Notes: generated by a model from the sequence alone, not told the origin. 64,000 bases of DNA from Chryseobacterium sp. LAM-KRS1 (GCF_013184525.1 NZ_JAAOIZ010000005.1:248001-312000), one strand, 5' to 3'. Positions 15,749 to 24,908 are shown, counted from the stretch's first letter. Numbers and translations are program-made.

Positions 15749-18172
15749 TTAAAATTTATAACTATAGCCTAGTCTGATGACCTGAGTTTCATAATAATCG
15801 TCACTTGTATACCTGAATCCACTACCCTGGATTTGTTTTTTCATGACGAGGGTGTTAAAAAGATCAGTTGCATTTAGAAAAACTTCACCTTTTCCGTTTT
15901 GAATGGATTTTTTTACTCCAAGGTCCATTGAAAAACGACCTTTGACTTTTCCTTGTGGAATAATATCCGGTGCAAGATAAACTGCTGTAAGCTGAGCATT
16001 AATGCCTTTAGAAAATTTAAAGGTGTTATTGAATTTTATATTCCCTGAAACAGCAGTTTGTTTCTCCGCTGAAAAAGTATTGGGTTGAGGATATAAATTT
16101 TCCACCGTAAAGGCGTTGATCTGATTCCTGTACACATTTCCATTGATATTGAATGAATAAACCGGGGAGATCTTCTGATTCCAGATGGCTTCAATCCCGG
16201 AATTATAACTTCTTCCTGCATTCTGAAATACGGCATAAATCAAATTACTTCCGGGAACAATGCTGGAGATCCTGGTAATTGTTCCGTTTGAAAAACGATG
16301 ATAGACTGAAGAATACAAATACCCACTGTCCCAATTGTATTTATGCCCCAGTTCAATTGAGTTCGTAAATTGCGGGCGTAAACCTGGATTTCCAACCTTG
16401 ATAATTTCAGCATCATCATACTTTGGAAATATCCTGATGTCAACCTCATTAGGACGGTCTACCCTTCTGTTATAGAATACAGAAAACTTATTGTGATCAT
16501 TAAGCTTATAAGCCAATCTCAGATTAGGAAAAGGCTGGGTATAATTATATCCGTTACTTGAATATGTAGGATGATTGGGATTTACATCATACCGAATTTT
16601 TACATACTCCATTCTTAAGCCCAGTTCTGCTTCCCATTTTTTATTTTCAAAGACATAGTTACCATATACTGCAGGAATCAGTTCTTTATAGTTTGCCCAG
16701 CCTCCTGCATTGGCATCAATTACAGAATTGATCCCCGGGATAAAATTCATATTCGTCGGTATATTTCTGTTTCTAAGCTTGATTCCAGCCTCAATACGTC
16801 CATATTTCAAAGGTTTCACATAGTCGATATTGAAATCATAAACCTGTTCATCGGAAAGAAGTTTAAATGCATCTGTTCCTGCTGAAGAAGGCAAAAAATT
16901 ATCATAGAAATATTTTTCATCTTCCCTGTGGAAAGTATAATTGAAACCTATATTAAGCAGGTGACCAGCTTCTTTAAATTTATGCTGGTAAGAAGCCGTA
17001 GCCATTACCGTAGTTTTTAATTCATCCTCTAAAAATTGCCACAAGCGTAAACGCTGTGAAAAGTCTCCGTTAAAAAAAGGCTGATCTCCACGATCTTTTA
17101 TTTTTTCACTTCCGTAAAGCCCTGAAATTGTCAATGTATTCTGGCTATTCATATTCCAGTCTATTCCTGCTTTTGTAGTCAGAAAATTGGTATTTCTGTT
17201 TCTTTTCAACTGTGAGTTGATAACCGTTCCATCATCATATATTCTTCTTACATATTCATTTTTGTTAAGGGTCTCGGTATAAAGGTTATCCGCCTGTAAA
17301 AAAGCATTGATCTTATTTTTTCTGTAATTCAGGGAAATCGATGGATTGATCTTGGGAGTGGTTTTGTATTGTGGGCGTATCGTAGGAAGATTTTGTTTTC
17401 TTTCCCATAAAGATCCGAGCCCCAGTGTAAGGCCTGCTTTTCCATTCCAACCATTCTGTTTGTTTTTCTTCATGATGATATTAATGATCCCCGCATTCCC
17501 GTTAGCATCATATTTTGAAGAGGGATTATTAATGATCTCAATCTTATCAATTGCCGAGGAGGGAATATTATCCAATCCGGTCTGGCTTCCGAATCCCGTT
17601 AAAGCAGTTTGCTTTCCGTCAATCAGAACAGTCACCCTATCATTTCCACGAAGCTGTACTTTTCCATCCTGTACTGTTATTCCCGGGAGATTCTGCATGC
17701 TTTGCAATACAGAACCTCCGGCTTGGCTGATATTATCCGCAACAGAATAAGTTTTCTTATCAAGCTGGTTGCTCACTTCATTTTTTTTATCACTTGTAAG
17801 CACAATCTCTTCTATTTTTGTTTCTTTATCATTAAGATGCTGTCCAAGCTCAACGGGAGGAATATCCAGAAACTCTGAAAGGCTACCCACAAAAAGAGGC
17901 TGACTATACGTATCATATCCGGATATTGAAACTTCAATCTGATAATTTCCGGGTTTTACTTCCGTAAGGGAATATCGTCCTTCTTCATTGGTAATTGTTC
18001 CCGATACAAATGCATTGTCTTTTGATGATTTTAAAATAACGCTGGTGTAAGGTAATGCAGCTTTCCCGGTATTCGTTACGAGGCCGGAAACAGTTACAGA
18101 TGACACCTGGGCTGTGATAACTGAAGAAAACGATAGAATGATGAACAAAAATAACAACCTGAATTTTCCCAT
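15749..18172 (-). CDS. TonB-dependent receptor-like outer-membrane protein
   Basis: An 807-residue outer-membrane protein. After the signal peptide (to about residue 21) comes a carboxypeptidase-regulatory-like beta-sandwich (about 25-105, VSGLVTNTGKAALPYTSVIL), a plug domain (VLQSMQNLPGITVQDGKVQL; VLIDGKQTAL) and a long OMP_b-brl_3-type barrel ending in an aromatic residue (LGYSYKF). It is of the SusC-unrelated '803-aa' class often found with PepSY proteins. Substrate unknown. It starts 5 bp after the PepSY-like gene. Confidence 0.9.
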   Translation of the reverse strand: MGKFRLLFLFIILSFSSVITAQVSSVTVSGLVTNTGKAALPYTSVILKSSKDNAFVSGTITNEEGRYSLTEVKPGNYQIEVSISGYDTYSQPLFVGSLSEFLDIPPVELGQHLNDKETKIEEIVLTSDKKNEVSNQLDKKTYSVADNISQAGGSVLQSMQNLPGITVQDGKVQLRGNDRVTVLIDGKQTALTGFGSQTGLDNIPSSAIDKIEIINNPSSKYDANGNAGIINIIMKKNKQNGWNGKAGLTLGLGSLWERKQNLPTIRPQYKTTPKINPSISLNYRKNKINAFLQADNLYTETLNKNEYVRRIYDDGTVINSQLKRNRNTNFLTTKAGIDWNMNSQNTLTISGLYGSEKIKDRGDQPFFNGDFSQRLRLWQFLEDELKTTVMATASYQHKFKEAGHLLNIGFNYTFHREDEKYFYDNFLPSSAGTDAFKLLSDEQVYDFNIDYVKPLKYGRIEAGIKLRNRNIPTNMNFIPGINSVIDANAGGWANYKELIPAVYGNYVFENKKWEAELGLRMEYVKIRYDVNPNHPTYSSNGYNYTQPFPNLRLAYKLNDHNKFSVFYNRRVDRPNEVDIRIFPKYDDAEIIKVGNPGLRPQFTNSIELGHKYNWDSGYLYSSVYHRFSNGTITRISSIVPGSNLIYAVFQNAGRSYNSGIEAIWNQKISPVYSFNINGNVYRNQINAFTVENLYPQPNTFSAEKQTAVSGNIKFNNTFKFSKGINAQLTAVYLAPDIIPQGKVKGRFSMDLGVKKSIQNGKGEVFLNATDLFNTLVMKKQIQGSGFRYTSDDYYETQVIRLGYSYKF

Positions 18173-18177
18173 TATTT

Positions 18178-18606
18178 CTAGTCTTTAATTTCCTTTAAAA
18201 ATTTACCGTTGGCGTCAAAGATGATGTCCATTCCATTCACTTCTGCTTCGTAAGTAACCACCCCTTTTGAATCTGTTATTTGAGCAGCTTCTTTTATAGA
18301 GGATTCCGGATATTTTTTAATGATAAACTGTTTAATGGGAGCAGAAAGTGATTGTGGATTGATCAGCTTTTCACTCTCAATAATGTTTCCTGTTGCATCC
18401 AGCAGAGCTGAATAAGAAGTTCCTTTAGATGTAAATCCCGCTTCAAATTTCCCTTTTTCTTTTTCCCATTTTACATGATGAGCGTCTGGAAATTTTCGGG
18501 TGAACGAAGATTGTACCTGAACCGGGACATCTTTTGTTTGGATCTTTTGTGCATGAATCATGGCTGCACCTACTATAAATGCTATTAAAATTCCTGATTT
18601 TTTCAT
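18178..18606 (-). CDS. PepSY-like (DUF2874) periplasmic protein
   Basis: A 142-residue secreted protein with a signal peptide (MKKSGILIAFIVGAAMIHAQ) and two PepSY-like repeats: the first ends KWEKEKGKFEAGF and the second VVTYEAEVNGMDIIFDANGKFL. These domains are common in Bacteroidota next to two-component systems and outer-membrane barrels and may sense or inhibit. It has its own candidate regulator site at 18646-18663 and begins the PepSY-receptor-PAP2 block. Confidence 0.85.
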   Translation of the reverse strand: MKKSGILIAFIVGAAMIHAQKIQTKDVPVQVQSSFTRKFPDAHHVKWEKEKGKFEAGFTSKGTSYSALLDATGNIIESEKLINPQSLSAPIKQFIIKKYPESSIKEAAQITDSKGVVTYEAEVNGMDIIFDANGKFLKEIKD

Positions 18607-18645
18607 TGTATGATAGTTAATTAATGATACAATGATCGGGTATGA

Positions 18646-18663
18646 TTTAGAATAAATTTAGAA
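18646..18663 (-). promoter_or_regulatory. Direct-repeat response-regulator site upstream of the PepSY gene
   Basis: On the plus strand TTTAGAA-TAAA-TTTAGAA: two identical 7-mers with an 11-bp period, the spacing of tandem OmpR-family subunits. The same pattern lies upstream of the COG4705 gene (19440) and of the response regulator itself (21610). A weak minus-7-like GATCATTG follows 8 bases downstream on the minus strand. Confidence 0.6.
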
Positions 18664-18670
18664 GATGGAA

Positions 18671-19414
18671 TTACAGGGGTTTATTTTCTTGCTTTTTATG
18701 AGAAATAAAGATCATGAAAAGTAATAGTCCCAGGGAAACCAATGACGCATTGAGTGTTCCCAGATCAAGTCCTCCCTTTGAAAGAGGTTTGGTCAGGAAA
18801 TCACCAAAGGTAGCACCAAACGGTCTTGTAAAAACAAATGCAATCCAGAATAGCAAAACATGATTGATTTTGGTATGATAATGCAGGAGAACTACGACCA
18901 GGATAATGATACCGGTAACCCAGGCTCCCGTTAAATAACTCAATCCCAGATTGTCACTCAGGAAGTCACCGAATGCCGTTCCGAGACTATTTGAAAAAAG
19001 AATACTAATCCAATAATAGATCTCTTTGCTTCTTTCAAAAACAGGATAAACCTCAAGATTCTTATATTTTCGGTACCATAAGAAAAGCGTCGTTAATAAT
19101 CCTGCAACTAAAATTAAACTGCCTGCAAGGTATCCTGCTTTTAAAGTCCGGTCAATAAAATCAGAAATTTCAGTACCTAAAGTAGTGGTTCCTATGATTA
19201 CCAGCCAGTAAACAATGGGAATATATTGCTTAACCGTTAATTGGATTGAAATAGTGATGATAAAAAGGCATAAGGTAACAAGAATACCCATCGTATATCC
19301 GAGATTGAGGGTCATGGATATAAAATCCCTGAAAGTTTCACCCAGGGTCGTAGCCGTTATTTTCATCAGCCAGAAAAGAAGCGTGACAGAAGCTACTTTA
19401 TTAATCGTTTTCAT
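18671..19414 (-). CDS. COG4705-type membrane protein with four internal repeats
   Basis: About 247 residues and eight hydrophobic segments. Four related units are visible: TLGETFRDFISMTLNLGY, TLGTEISDFIDRTLKAGY, SLGTAFGDFLSDNLGLSY and PFGATFGDFLTKPLSKGG. They share an LG/FG-x3-DF(I/L)-x4-L pattern, so the protein arose by repetition of a two-helix unit. The family (uncharacterised membrane-anchored protein) often lies with two-component systems. The ATG at 19414 is preferred to 19426, because a promoter-like element (GAACTTTG) ends next to the upstream ATG. Confidence 0.8.
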   Translation of the reverse strand: MKTINKVASVTLLFWLMKITATTLGETFRDFISMTLNLGYTMGILVTLCLFIITISIQLTVKQYIPIVYWLVIIGTTTLGTEISDFIDRTLKAGYLAGSLILVAGLLTTLFLWYRKYKNLEVYPVFERSKEIYYWISILFSNSLGTAFGDFLSDNLGLSYLTGAWVTGIIILVVVLLHYHTKINHVLLFWIAFVFTRPFGATFGDFLTKPLSKGGLDLGTLNASLVSLGLLLFMIFISHKKQENKPL

Positions 19415-19439
19415 TTTTTCATTCAAAGTTCCTGATCAA

Positions 19440-19457
19440 TTTGGAAGAAATTTAGAA
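19440..19457 (-). promoter_or_regulatory. Direct-repeat response-regulator site upstream of the COG4705 gene
   Basis: On the plus strand TTTGGAA-GAAA-TTTAGAA, with 11-bp period as at 18646 and 21610. On the minus strand the minus-7-like GAACTTTG (7 of 8 to TAnnTTTG) follows 8 bases after the repeat, placing the repeat where an activator contacts polymerase. Confidence 0.6.
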
Positions 19458-19501
19458 TGAAAGAATAGATTTATGGCATCCGCATCATACCTTCGGGATT
19501 A

Positions 19502-20788
19502 TTAGAAATTTACAGAAAAAATGTGATGATGATGCTCAAAATGATATGTTATGGTCCACTGTTGATGATTACAAATCTCTTTCACAATAGCCAACCCAAG
19601 ACCACTTCCATTAGTGTCTGTAGAAGCTTTTGAAAACCTTTTAAATAGAGACTCTTTCTCCAGTTCAACAGATCCTGAATTGGAAATGACCAACTGTTTT
19701 TCGGAAAGCTTTACATAAGCTGTTCCATTATTTGGGGTATGCCTTACCATATTGATCAGAAGATTATTGATCAGCGTTTCAGCTAATGTATGATTTCCAT
19801 CAATATATACTTCTTCAGTGATTTCTGAACGAATATGTATCTGCTTTTGATCAAAATACTCCTGAAACATATCTAAACTCTGGTGGAGAATTCCACTCAT
19901 TTCCAGGTTTTCTTTTTGAGCAAACTGACGGTTTTCAATCTTAGCCAGTAATAAAAGATTTTGATTGATTCTTGAACTTCTGGTCAAAGCCCTGTTGATT
20001 TCTTCTATGATTTCATATTGCCTTTCCGTAAGATCCCTGTTCTGCAATAGAACATCCAACTTATTTTTGATAATAGCCAAGGGGGTTTGCAGCTCATGAG
20101 AAGCATTTTCCGTAAATTCCTTCTGAGTTTTATAAGCTGAAACATTATGTTCTATCAACTTCTTTAAGGATTCGTTCAGTTCTTCAAATTCTGTAATATC
20201 AGTGCTGGTAAAATCGATGGTATTCTGACTATTCAGATTGAAAGTTTTTAGTTCTTCCAATGTATTTCTGAAGGGCTGCCAGATGGAACGAGAGAGTCTT
20301 CTATTGAGGAATAAGAGTCCCACAACAATAAGAACAAAGAAAAACACAGTAATGGCAGCAATAACAGCTATTGTTTCATGTGATTCTTCAATATTGGTTT
20401 CTACTGTAAAAAGAAATGGTTTATGATTGATATAAACCGTTTTTTTTAAACACCGGTAGCGTTCGACCTCTGGCTTTTCAGAAAAAGTTTTCTTTTTCTC
20501 TACTGTAAATGTAACGTCTTTTTGCGCGTCATTACCTGAAACATATTCAATATCAGTTCCTGGCTGAATCTTGTTCCAGAGGACAATGCTTTTTTCCAGC
20601 TCACTATCCGAAAGTTTTAAGCGGTTAAAGCTATAAGCCGTTTTCTCTACAATGGTTATATTATGCTCATCCAGCTCACTTTTCCAAATAGTATCCACTA
20701 CCCAGTAATAAATGGGTATACTGATGACCAATACGATAAGAACGTAGATCAGGAAAGGTTTTGTGGTTTTACTTAGTAAAGGTTTCAA
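19502..20788 (-). CDS. Sensor histidine kinase
   Basis: A 428-residue membrane kinase. Two helices (about residues 12-32 and 139-161) bracket a periplasmic sensor region of about 105 residues. A HAMP-like linker precedes the HisKA dimerisation domain with phospho-acceptor H231 in ASHELQTPLAIIK. The ATPase domain has an N box (NLLINMVRHTPNNG) and G box (GSGLGLAIVKEI). It pairs with the response regulator at 20908. The signal is unknown; PepSY, receptor and PAP2 partners suggest an envelope or antimicrobial-peptide cue. Confidence 0.93.
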   Translation of the reverse strand: MKPLLSKTTKPFLIYVLIVLVISIPIYYWVVDTIWKSELDEHNITIVEKTAYSFNRLKLSDSELEKSIVLWNKIQPGTDIEYVSGNDAQKDVTFTVEKKKTFSEKPEVERYRCLKKTVYINHKPFLFTVETNIEESHETIAVIAAITVFFFVLIVVGLLFLNRRLSRSIWQPFRNTLEELKTFNLNSQNTIDFTSTDITEFEELNESLKKLIEHNVSAYKTQKEFTENASHELQTPLAIIKNKLDVLLQNRDLTERQYEIIEEINRALTRSSRINQNLLLLAKIENRQFAQKENLEMSGILHQSLDMFQEYFDQKQIHIRSEITEEVYIDGNHTLAETLINNLLINMVRHTPNNGTAYVKLSEKQLVISNSGSVELEKESLFKRFSKASTDTNGSGLGLAIVKEICNHQQWTITYHFEHHHHIFSVNF

Positions 20789-20907
20789 AGTTCGGGGAAA
20801 ATAAGCATTATATTATTAATCATGAGGTTTACTTTATCTGGACCGAATTTCAGAATCCGGAAAATTTTATATCATATTTTTAATATCTAAGTTCTAATAT
20901 CTGTCTC

Positions 20908-21588
20908 CTAATCTTCCTCTTCCCATTTATAACCTGTTCCATATACTGTTTTCAAATAATGATTACATCCTGCATCGTAAAGCTTCTTCTTTAAATTTTT
21001 AACGTGGGCATACACAAAATCGTGATTATCAAGCATATCAGCAAAATCACCTGAAAGGTGTTCAGCCAAAGTACTTTTGGAAATTACTTTATTTTTATTA
21101 CCTATAAAATAGATTAAAAGATCAAATTCTTTTTTGGTAAGCGACACGACGGTATTATTAATGGATACTTTTTTAGCCAAAAGATCGATAAGGAGCTCAC
21201 CTTGGCTGATAACATTAGAATTATTAAACTGTTTTCTGCGGATAATAGAATATATCCTTGCCAGAAGCTCGGAAAGATGGAATGGTTTCGTCAGATAATC
21301 ATCTGCTCCCATTTGTAATCCGTTGATCTTATCATCCAAAGCATTTTTTGCAGAAATAATAATGACTCCGTCCTGTTTGTTTTGCTTTTTTAGTTCTTCT
21401 AAAATTTTGAGCCCATTGCCATCGGGAAGCATGATATCCAAAAGGATACAGTCATATTGAAACATTTCTACTTTCCTTGTTGCTTCAAGAAAAGTAGTGG
21501 CAAACTCACATAGGTAATCCTCTTCCGACAGATATTCAGAAATGCTTTTGGCCAGCTCGGTTTCATCTTCTATGATCAGAATTTTCAT
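20908..21588 (-). CDS. OmpR-family response regulator
   Basis: A 226-residue regulator with receiver domain (acidic pair E7/D8, phospho-acceptor D51 in LLDIMLPDGNG, K101 in LTKPF) and an OmpR/PhoB winged-helix domain (about residues 130-226, VVSLTKKEFDLLIYF ... TVYGTGYKW). It is first of the two-component gene set; the kinase follows 119 bp downstream. A TTTTGAA direct repeat just upstream suggests autoregulation. Confidence 0.95.
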   Translation of the reverse strand: MKILIIEDETELAKSISEYLSEEDYLCEFATTFLEATRKVEMFQYDCILLDIMLPDGNGLKILEELKKQNKQDGVIIISAKNALDDKINGLQMGADDYLTKPFHLSELLARIYSIIRRKQFNNSNVISQGELLIDLLAKKVSINNTVVSLTKKEFDLLIYFIGNKNKVISKSTLAEHLSGDFADMLDNHDFVYAHVKNLKKKLYDAGCNHYLKTVYGTGYKWEEED

Positions 21589-21609
21589 GGGACTAATTTA
21601 CATATCCAA

Positions 21610-21627
21610 TTTTGAAGAAATTTTGAA
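21610..21627 (-). promoter_or_regulatory. Direct-repeat site upstream of the response-regulator gene
   Basis: On the plus strand TTTTGAA-GAAA-TTTTGAA, 11-bp period, 22-39 bases before the response-regulator start. On the minus strand TAAATTAG (7 of 8 to TAnnTTTG) follows 9 bases later. Same layout as at 18646 and 19440. Confidence 0.6.
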
Positions 21628-21672
21628 TAAACTAAAATAGTGCTAAAAATCCGAAAAAATAGAAAACATTAA

Positions 21673-22329
21673 TCAGGGATTTTCGTCATGAGCCATGTCA
21701 ACGGGTTTAGATTCTGGAGATCCTTTCTCCCTAAGCCAGATGGATAGAATAACAAGAGAAAAAACAGCTAGAAATTCGCTTTGCCAATTCTGAAATGATT
21801 CAAACCAGAAACGGGATTCCGTTATATAATCAAATGCTGTAATTACTGGTCTTTCCTTGGAGATCTGTTCCGTATTGTACTCTTTGAGACTACCGTAAAA
21901 ATGCAGTGCAAAGCTTAAAAGAAATAAAATGGCAAAGGCAATGGATAGAGAATGCTTATATATCCTTAACCAAATGCCTCCTTTCTTCACAGGCCATGGG
22001 GCTTTTGGATGTGGGACAGGCTCTTTGTCCACATCTTCTTTTTCTTCCAGGGATTTGGATTCACTGGAGCCCTTTTGTCTAAGGGAAATCGTCAGCAAAA
22101 CATAGATCATCATTTGGAGGAATTCACTTTCCCAGTTTTCAAAAGTCGCCTGAATGAAATGACCGCTGTATACATATTCACTCAGGCTGAGAATAGCATT
22201 TCCTTCCTCCATTAATTCTTTATTCTGAGTATTCCAGCCGGTTAAAAACTGCCCCAAAAGACAAATGAGCATTAAAGAAATTAAAACAATACTCAGACTA
22301 TTCCGGTAAAAAAAACTATTTTTTGACAT
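21673..22329 (-). CDS. DUF6766 family membrane protein (duplicated halves)
   Basis: A 218-residue protein made of two similar halves, each with a helix, an extramembrane loop, then (E/Q)NW(E/Q)SEFL, a second helix and a cytoplasmic SLRQKGSSESK or WLREKGSPESK end. The repeat shows internal duplication. DUF6766 proteins commonly accompany catalase, KGG and DUF892 genes, matching the stress island upstream on the same strand. Function unknown. Confidence 0.82.
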   Translation of the reverse strand: MSKNSFFYRNSLSIVLISLMLICLLGQFLTGWNTQNKELMEEGNAILSLSEYVYSGHFIQATFENWESEFLQMMIYVLLTISLRQKGSSESKSLEEKEDVDKEPVPHPKAPWPVKKGGIWLRIYKHSLSIAFAILFLLSFALHFYGSLKEYNTEQISKERPVITAFDYITESRFWFESFQNWQSEFLAVFSLVILSIWLREKGSPESKPVDMAHDENP

Positions 22330-22346
22330 GACCGTAAGTTTTAAAA

Positions 22347-23199
22347 TTAAGGTTCTATTCTTTGCAAATCCTTTACGGCAGGACCCGTAAAAAGCTTACC
22401 ATTAACCAAGATCTTTCGGATATGAATCACCTTTTAAGGTAAATGCAATGGCATAACTTCTATAAGGTGCATTCATAAAATGAAGCTGATTAATCCCAGG
22501 AGGAATGTGAGTGGCATAAATTATATGTGCGGCGTTGATTATGCCTTTCGATGTATGCAATCTCACCATATCGTCAAACTCCTCATGGCTTTTACAAAGG
22601 CACTTTTCGATAAACACACCACCGGAAGCGATAAAAGCTTCGGTAAGTTTTTTTATATATTTAACCGGATGAAATTGCGCCTGATCAGGAATAATTGCCG
22701 CTGCTTTAAACGGGATGGGAAATGGAATATCATTAATGGAATCAATACGATGTCCTACTTTTGAAGAGCCTTCTATAATATCAGCGAGTTTCTTCTCCTG
22801 CTTTTCATCCAGAGCAAAAAGATAGCCGGCTTTCATCTCAAAATCGCAATCAATATCAAACTCATGGATATTGTTTTTAATAATATGAAGTGCTTCTATT
22901 CCTACATTTTTTAAGAGTATGGCATTATCTAATCCAAAATCTTTAATAGCTTCAGCATAGGTGGTATCAAAGAAATTATTCAGGTGAGCAGTGGTGCCTC
23001 CTGTTGTTCCAAAGCCAATATTGGAGGCTTCCAGGATAATGCAATTTTTGCCGGCCTTTTGCAGGCGCATTGCTGTTGAAATACCAGTAATACCGCCACC
23101 TACTATGGCTACATCATACAATGGGTCTGTATGGATTTTAGATGGGAATTTTCTGATTTCTTCCTGCCATATACTTTTTCGTACGCCGTCTCTAAACAT
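22347..23199 (-). pseudogene. FAD-dependent oxidoreductase/Rieske protein, broken by internal deletion
   Basis: The open frame (22402-23199, 265 residues) has an N-terminal FAD-binding domain: YDVAIVGGGITGISTA at about 28-43, GFGTTGGTTAHLN, and APYRSYAIAF near the end. Family members of about 500 residues continue with substrate-binding and C-terminal Rieske domains. Here a stop follows DSYPKDLG. In the -1 frame directly after it, 22347-22406 encodes VNGKLFTGPAVKDLQRIEP and stop, which looks like the final strand of a Rieske domain. The simplest reading is an out-of-frame deletion of roughly 200 or more codons. The truncated protein may or may not be made. Confidence 0.7.
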
Positions 23200-23262
23200 A
23201 ATTGATGTTTTAAGTTGTTATTCCAAAATATCAGATTTGTTTCCATTACTTATTAATGCACC

Positions 23263-23409
23263 CTACTTTTTAAGAGTGATGGTGTCGTTTTCGATATCCG
23301 GGCTTTTTTTATATTTTGTCTTTGGCTCATCTTCTTCGAGATTGCACCTGCATGAACCCGCAGAAAAGAGACAAATAATACCTAAAAGGATCGTTGCTGT
23401 TGTTTTCAT
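23263..23409 (-). CDS. Small lipoprotein (48 residues)
   Basis: A short frame starts at the ATG complement at 23407-23409, 24 bp downstream of the alpha-amylase start region on the same strand. MKTTATILLGIICLFSAGSC is a lipoprotein signal with Cys20 as the lipidated residue, followed by an acidic stretch (NLEEDEPK) and a charged tail ending TLKK. No domain is recognisable. Its place between stress-island genes suggests co-transcription. Confidence 0.6.
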   Translation of the reverse strand: MKTTATILLGIICLFSAGSCRCNLEEDEPKTKYKKSPDIENDTITLKK

Positions 23410-23433
23410 AATACAAGTATTTGATGGTTTATA

Positions 23434-24903
23434 TTATTTTTGAATCCAGATGCTTACAGACCGGGTATTTACTTTAAAAACGGCCTTTCCGTTCTCATCT
23501 GATTTTATTTTATCTTTTCTCTGTTGAAGAAAATCGAAATATTCGGAATTAGCATTTTCTTTCCCCATATCAATTTCTTTGGCTCCCTCACCGTTGTTAG
23601 AAATGATGATGATACATCCTTTGTGTTTTTCATCACCTTTTCTCATCCATGCAATGCAGTTCGGATCATCAAAATAGTTGATCTGCTCACCATGGGCAAA
23701 TTCCTGCCGGGCTTTTAGAAGCAGTGGCAAAAGATGAACTTTAGGCATAGAAACTTTAATTTCTTTACCCTCTGACAAGTCAGTATATTCAGCGCCGTAT
23801 AGGTCCGGATAGAAAATACATGGATAAGCATTTTCGTTCATAAGGATCAATGTGTAGGCAATCGGTTTAAACCAATCTTTAACGATGGATTCCAACGCCT
23901 GAAGCTTTTGGGTATCATGATTTTCTACAAATGACACGGAACATCTGGGGTTCTGACTTAAAAGAGTGCCATCCAGAATATTTCTCAGATCATATTTCTC
24001 CCCTTTATTGGAGGCATTATAAAAATGGTAATGCAACGGAACATCAAAATAATATAAAAGATCTTCCATGAGTTCAGAAAAGTCGTTGATCTTTACTACC
24101 TCATCTTTCCACAATTCCCCCATAATAAAAATATCGGGCTTAAGCTCCGTTTTTATGTAGGTAATCCATTCTTTTAAAAAATCATAGGATAGATGTTTTA
24201 ACGCATCAAGACGAAGTCCGTCTACTTTAGTCGTATCCATATACCATTTAATCCATCTTTTCATTTCTGTAACGACATCCGGATTCCGGTATTCCACATC
24301 CGCTCCCATCAGATAATCGTAATTTCCAAACTGATGACTGACAGAGTCATTCCATTCCTGCCCCGATGTATTGTGGATTTTAAAAATTCCCTGCTTTTCA
24401 TTGTTGTCCTGAACAATAGTATCTATACCACTAAAAAAGTGAAAATCCCATATGAAATCCGAGTATTTTCCATTTCTCCCAGGAAAAGTAAATTTCGTGA
24501 AAGCCGATGCTGAAAAAGAATCTCCTACCATTTCATTTCTGTTTTCTCCGTTTACTTCATGTACGATAATATCTTCTTTTTCATCCCCTCCTATCTTGTG
24601 GTTAAGAACGATATCCGCATACACCGACATTCCAATATCATGCGCTTTTTGAATTGCGATAAGATATTCTTCTTTTGTTCCATATCGTGTGGCTACTGTC
24701 CCCTTCTGATCAAATTCCCCTAAATCATAAAGATCATATACATCGTAGCCTCTTCCCTCTTTACCCAGCCCGCCTTTTGTCGCAGGAGGAAACCATACGG
24801 CAGTTATCCCAAGTTCTTTTAGATCATCTGCTTTTTCTAAAAACTCTTTCCAGAGGTTTCCTTCATAATACCAATGGAAAAATTGCATAATAACTCCATT
24901 CAT
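23434..24903 (-). CDS. Cytoplasmic alpha-amylase (GH13_5-like)
   Basis: A 489-residue glycoside hydrolase with no signal peptide. GH13 regions are visible: DIVLNHK (98-103 region I), GLRLDALKH with nucleophile D233, MGELW with acid/base E263 and FVENHDT with D330, followed by a C-terminal beta domain. It cleaves alpha-1,4-glucans inside the cell, probably glycogen or maltodextrin. It ends the tightly packed run amylase-SDR-SDR-CinA (gaps of 4-5 bp), so carbohydrate use is tied to the stress operon. Confidence 0.92.
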   Translation of the reverse strand: MNGVIMQFFHWYYEGNLWKEFLEKADDLKELGITAVWFPPATKGGLGKEGRGYDVYDLYDLGEFDQKGTVATRYGTKEEYLIAIQKAHDIGMSVYADIVLNHKIGGDEKEDIIVHEVNGENRNEMVGDSFSASAFTKFTFPGRNGKYSDFIWDFHFFSGIDTIVQDNNEKQGIFKIHNTSGQEWNDSVSHQFGNYDYLMGADVEYRNPDVVTEMKRWIKWYMDTTKVDGLRLDALKHLSYDFLKEWITYIKTELKPDIFIMGELWKDEVVKINDFSELMEDLLYYFDVPLHYHFYNASNKGEKYDLRNILDGTLLSQNPRCSVSFVENHDTQKLQALESIVKDWFKPIAYTLILMNENAYPCIFYPDLYGAEYTDLSEGKEIKVSMPKVHLLPLLLKARQEFAHGEQINYFDDPNCIAWMRKGDEKHKGCIIIISNNGEGAKEIDMGKENANSEYFDFLQQRKDKIKSDENGKAVFKVNTRSVSIWIQK

Positions 24904-24908
24904 ATCAT

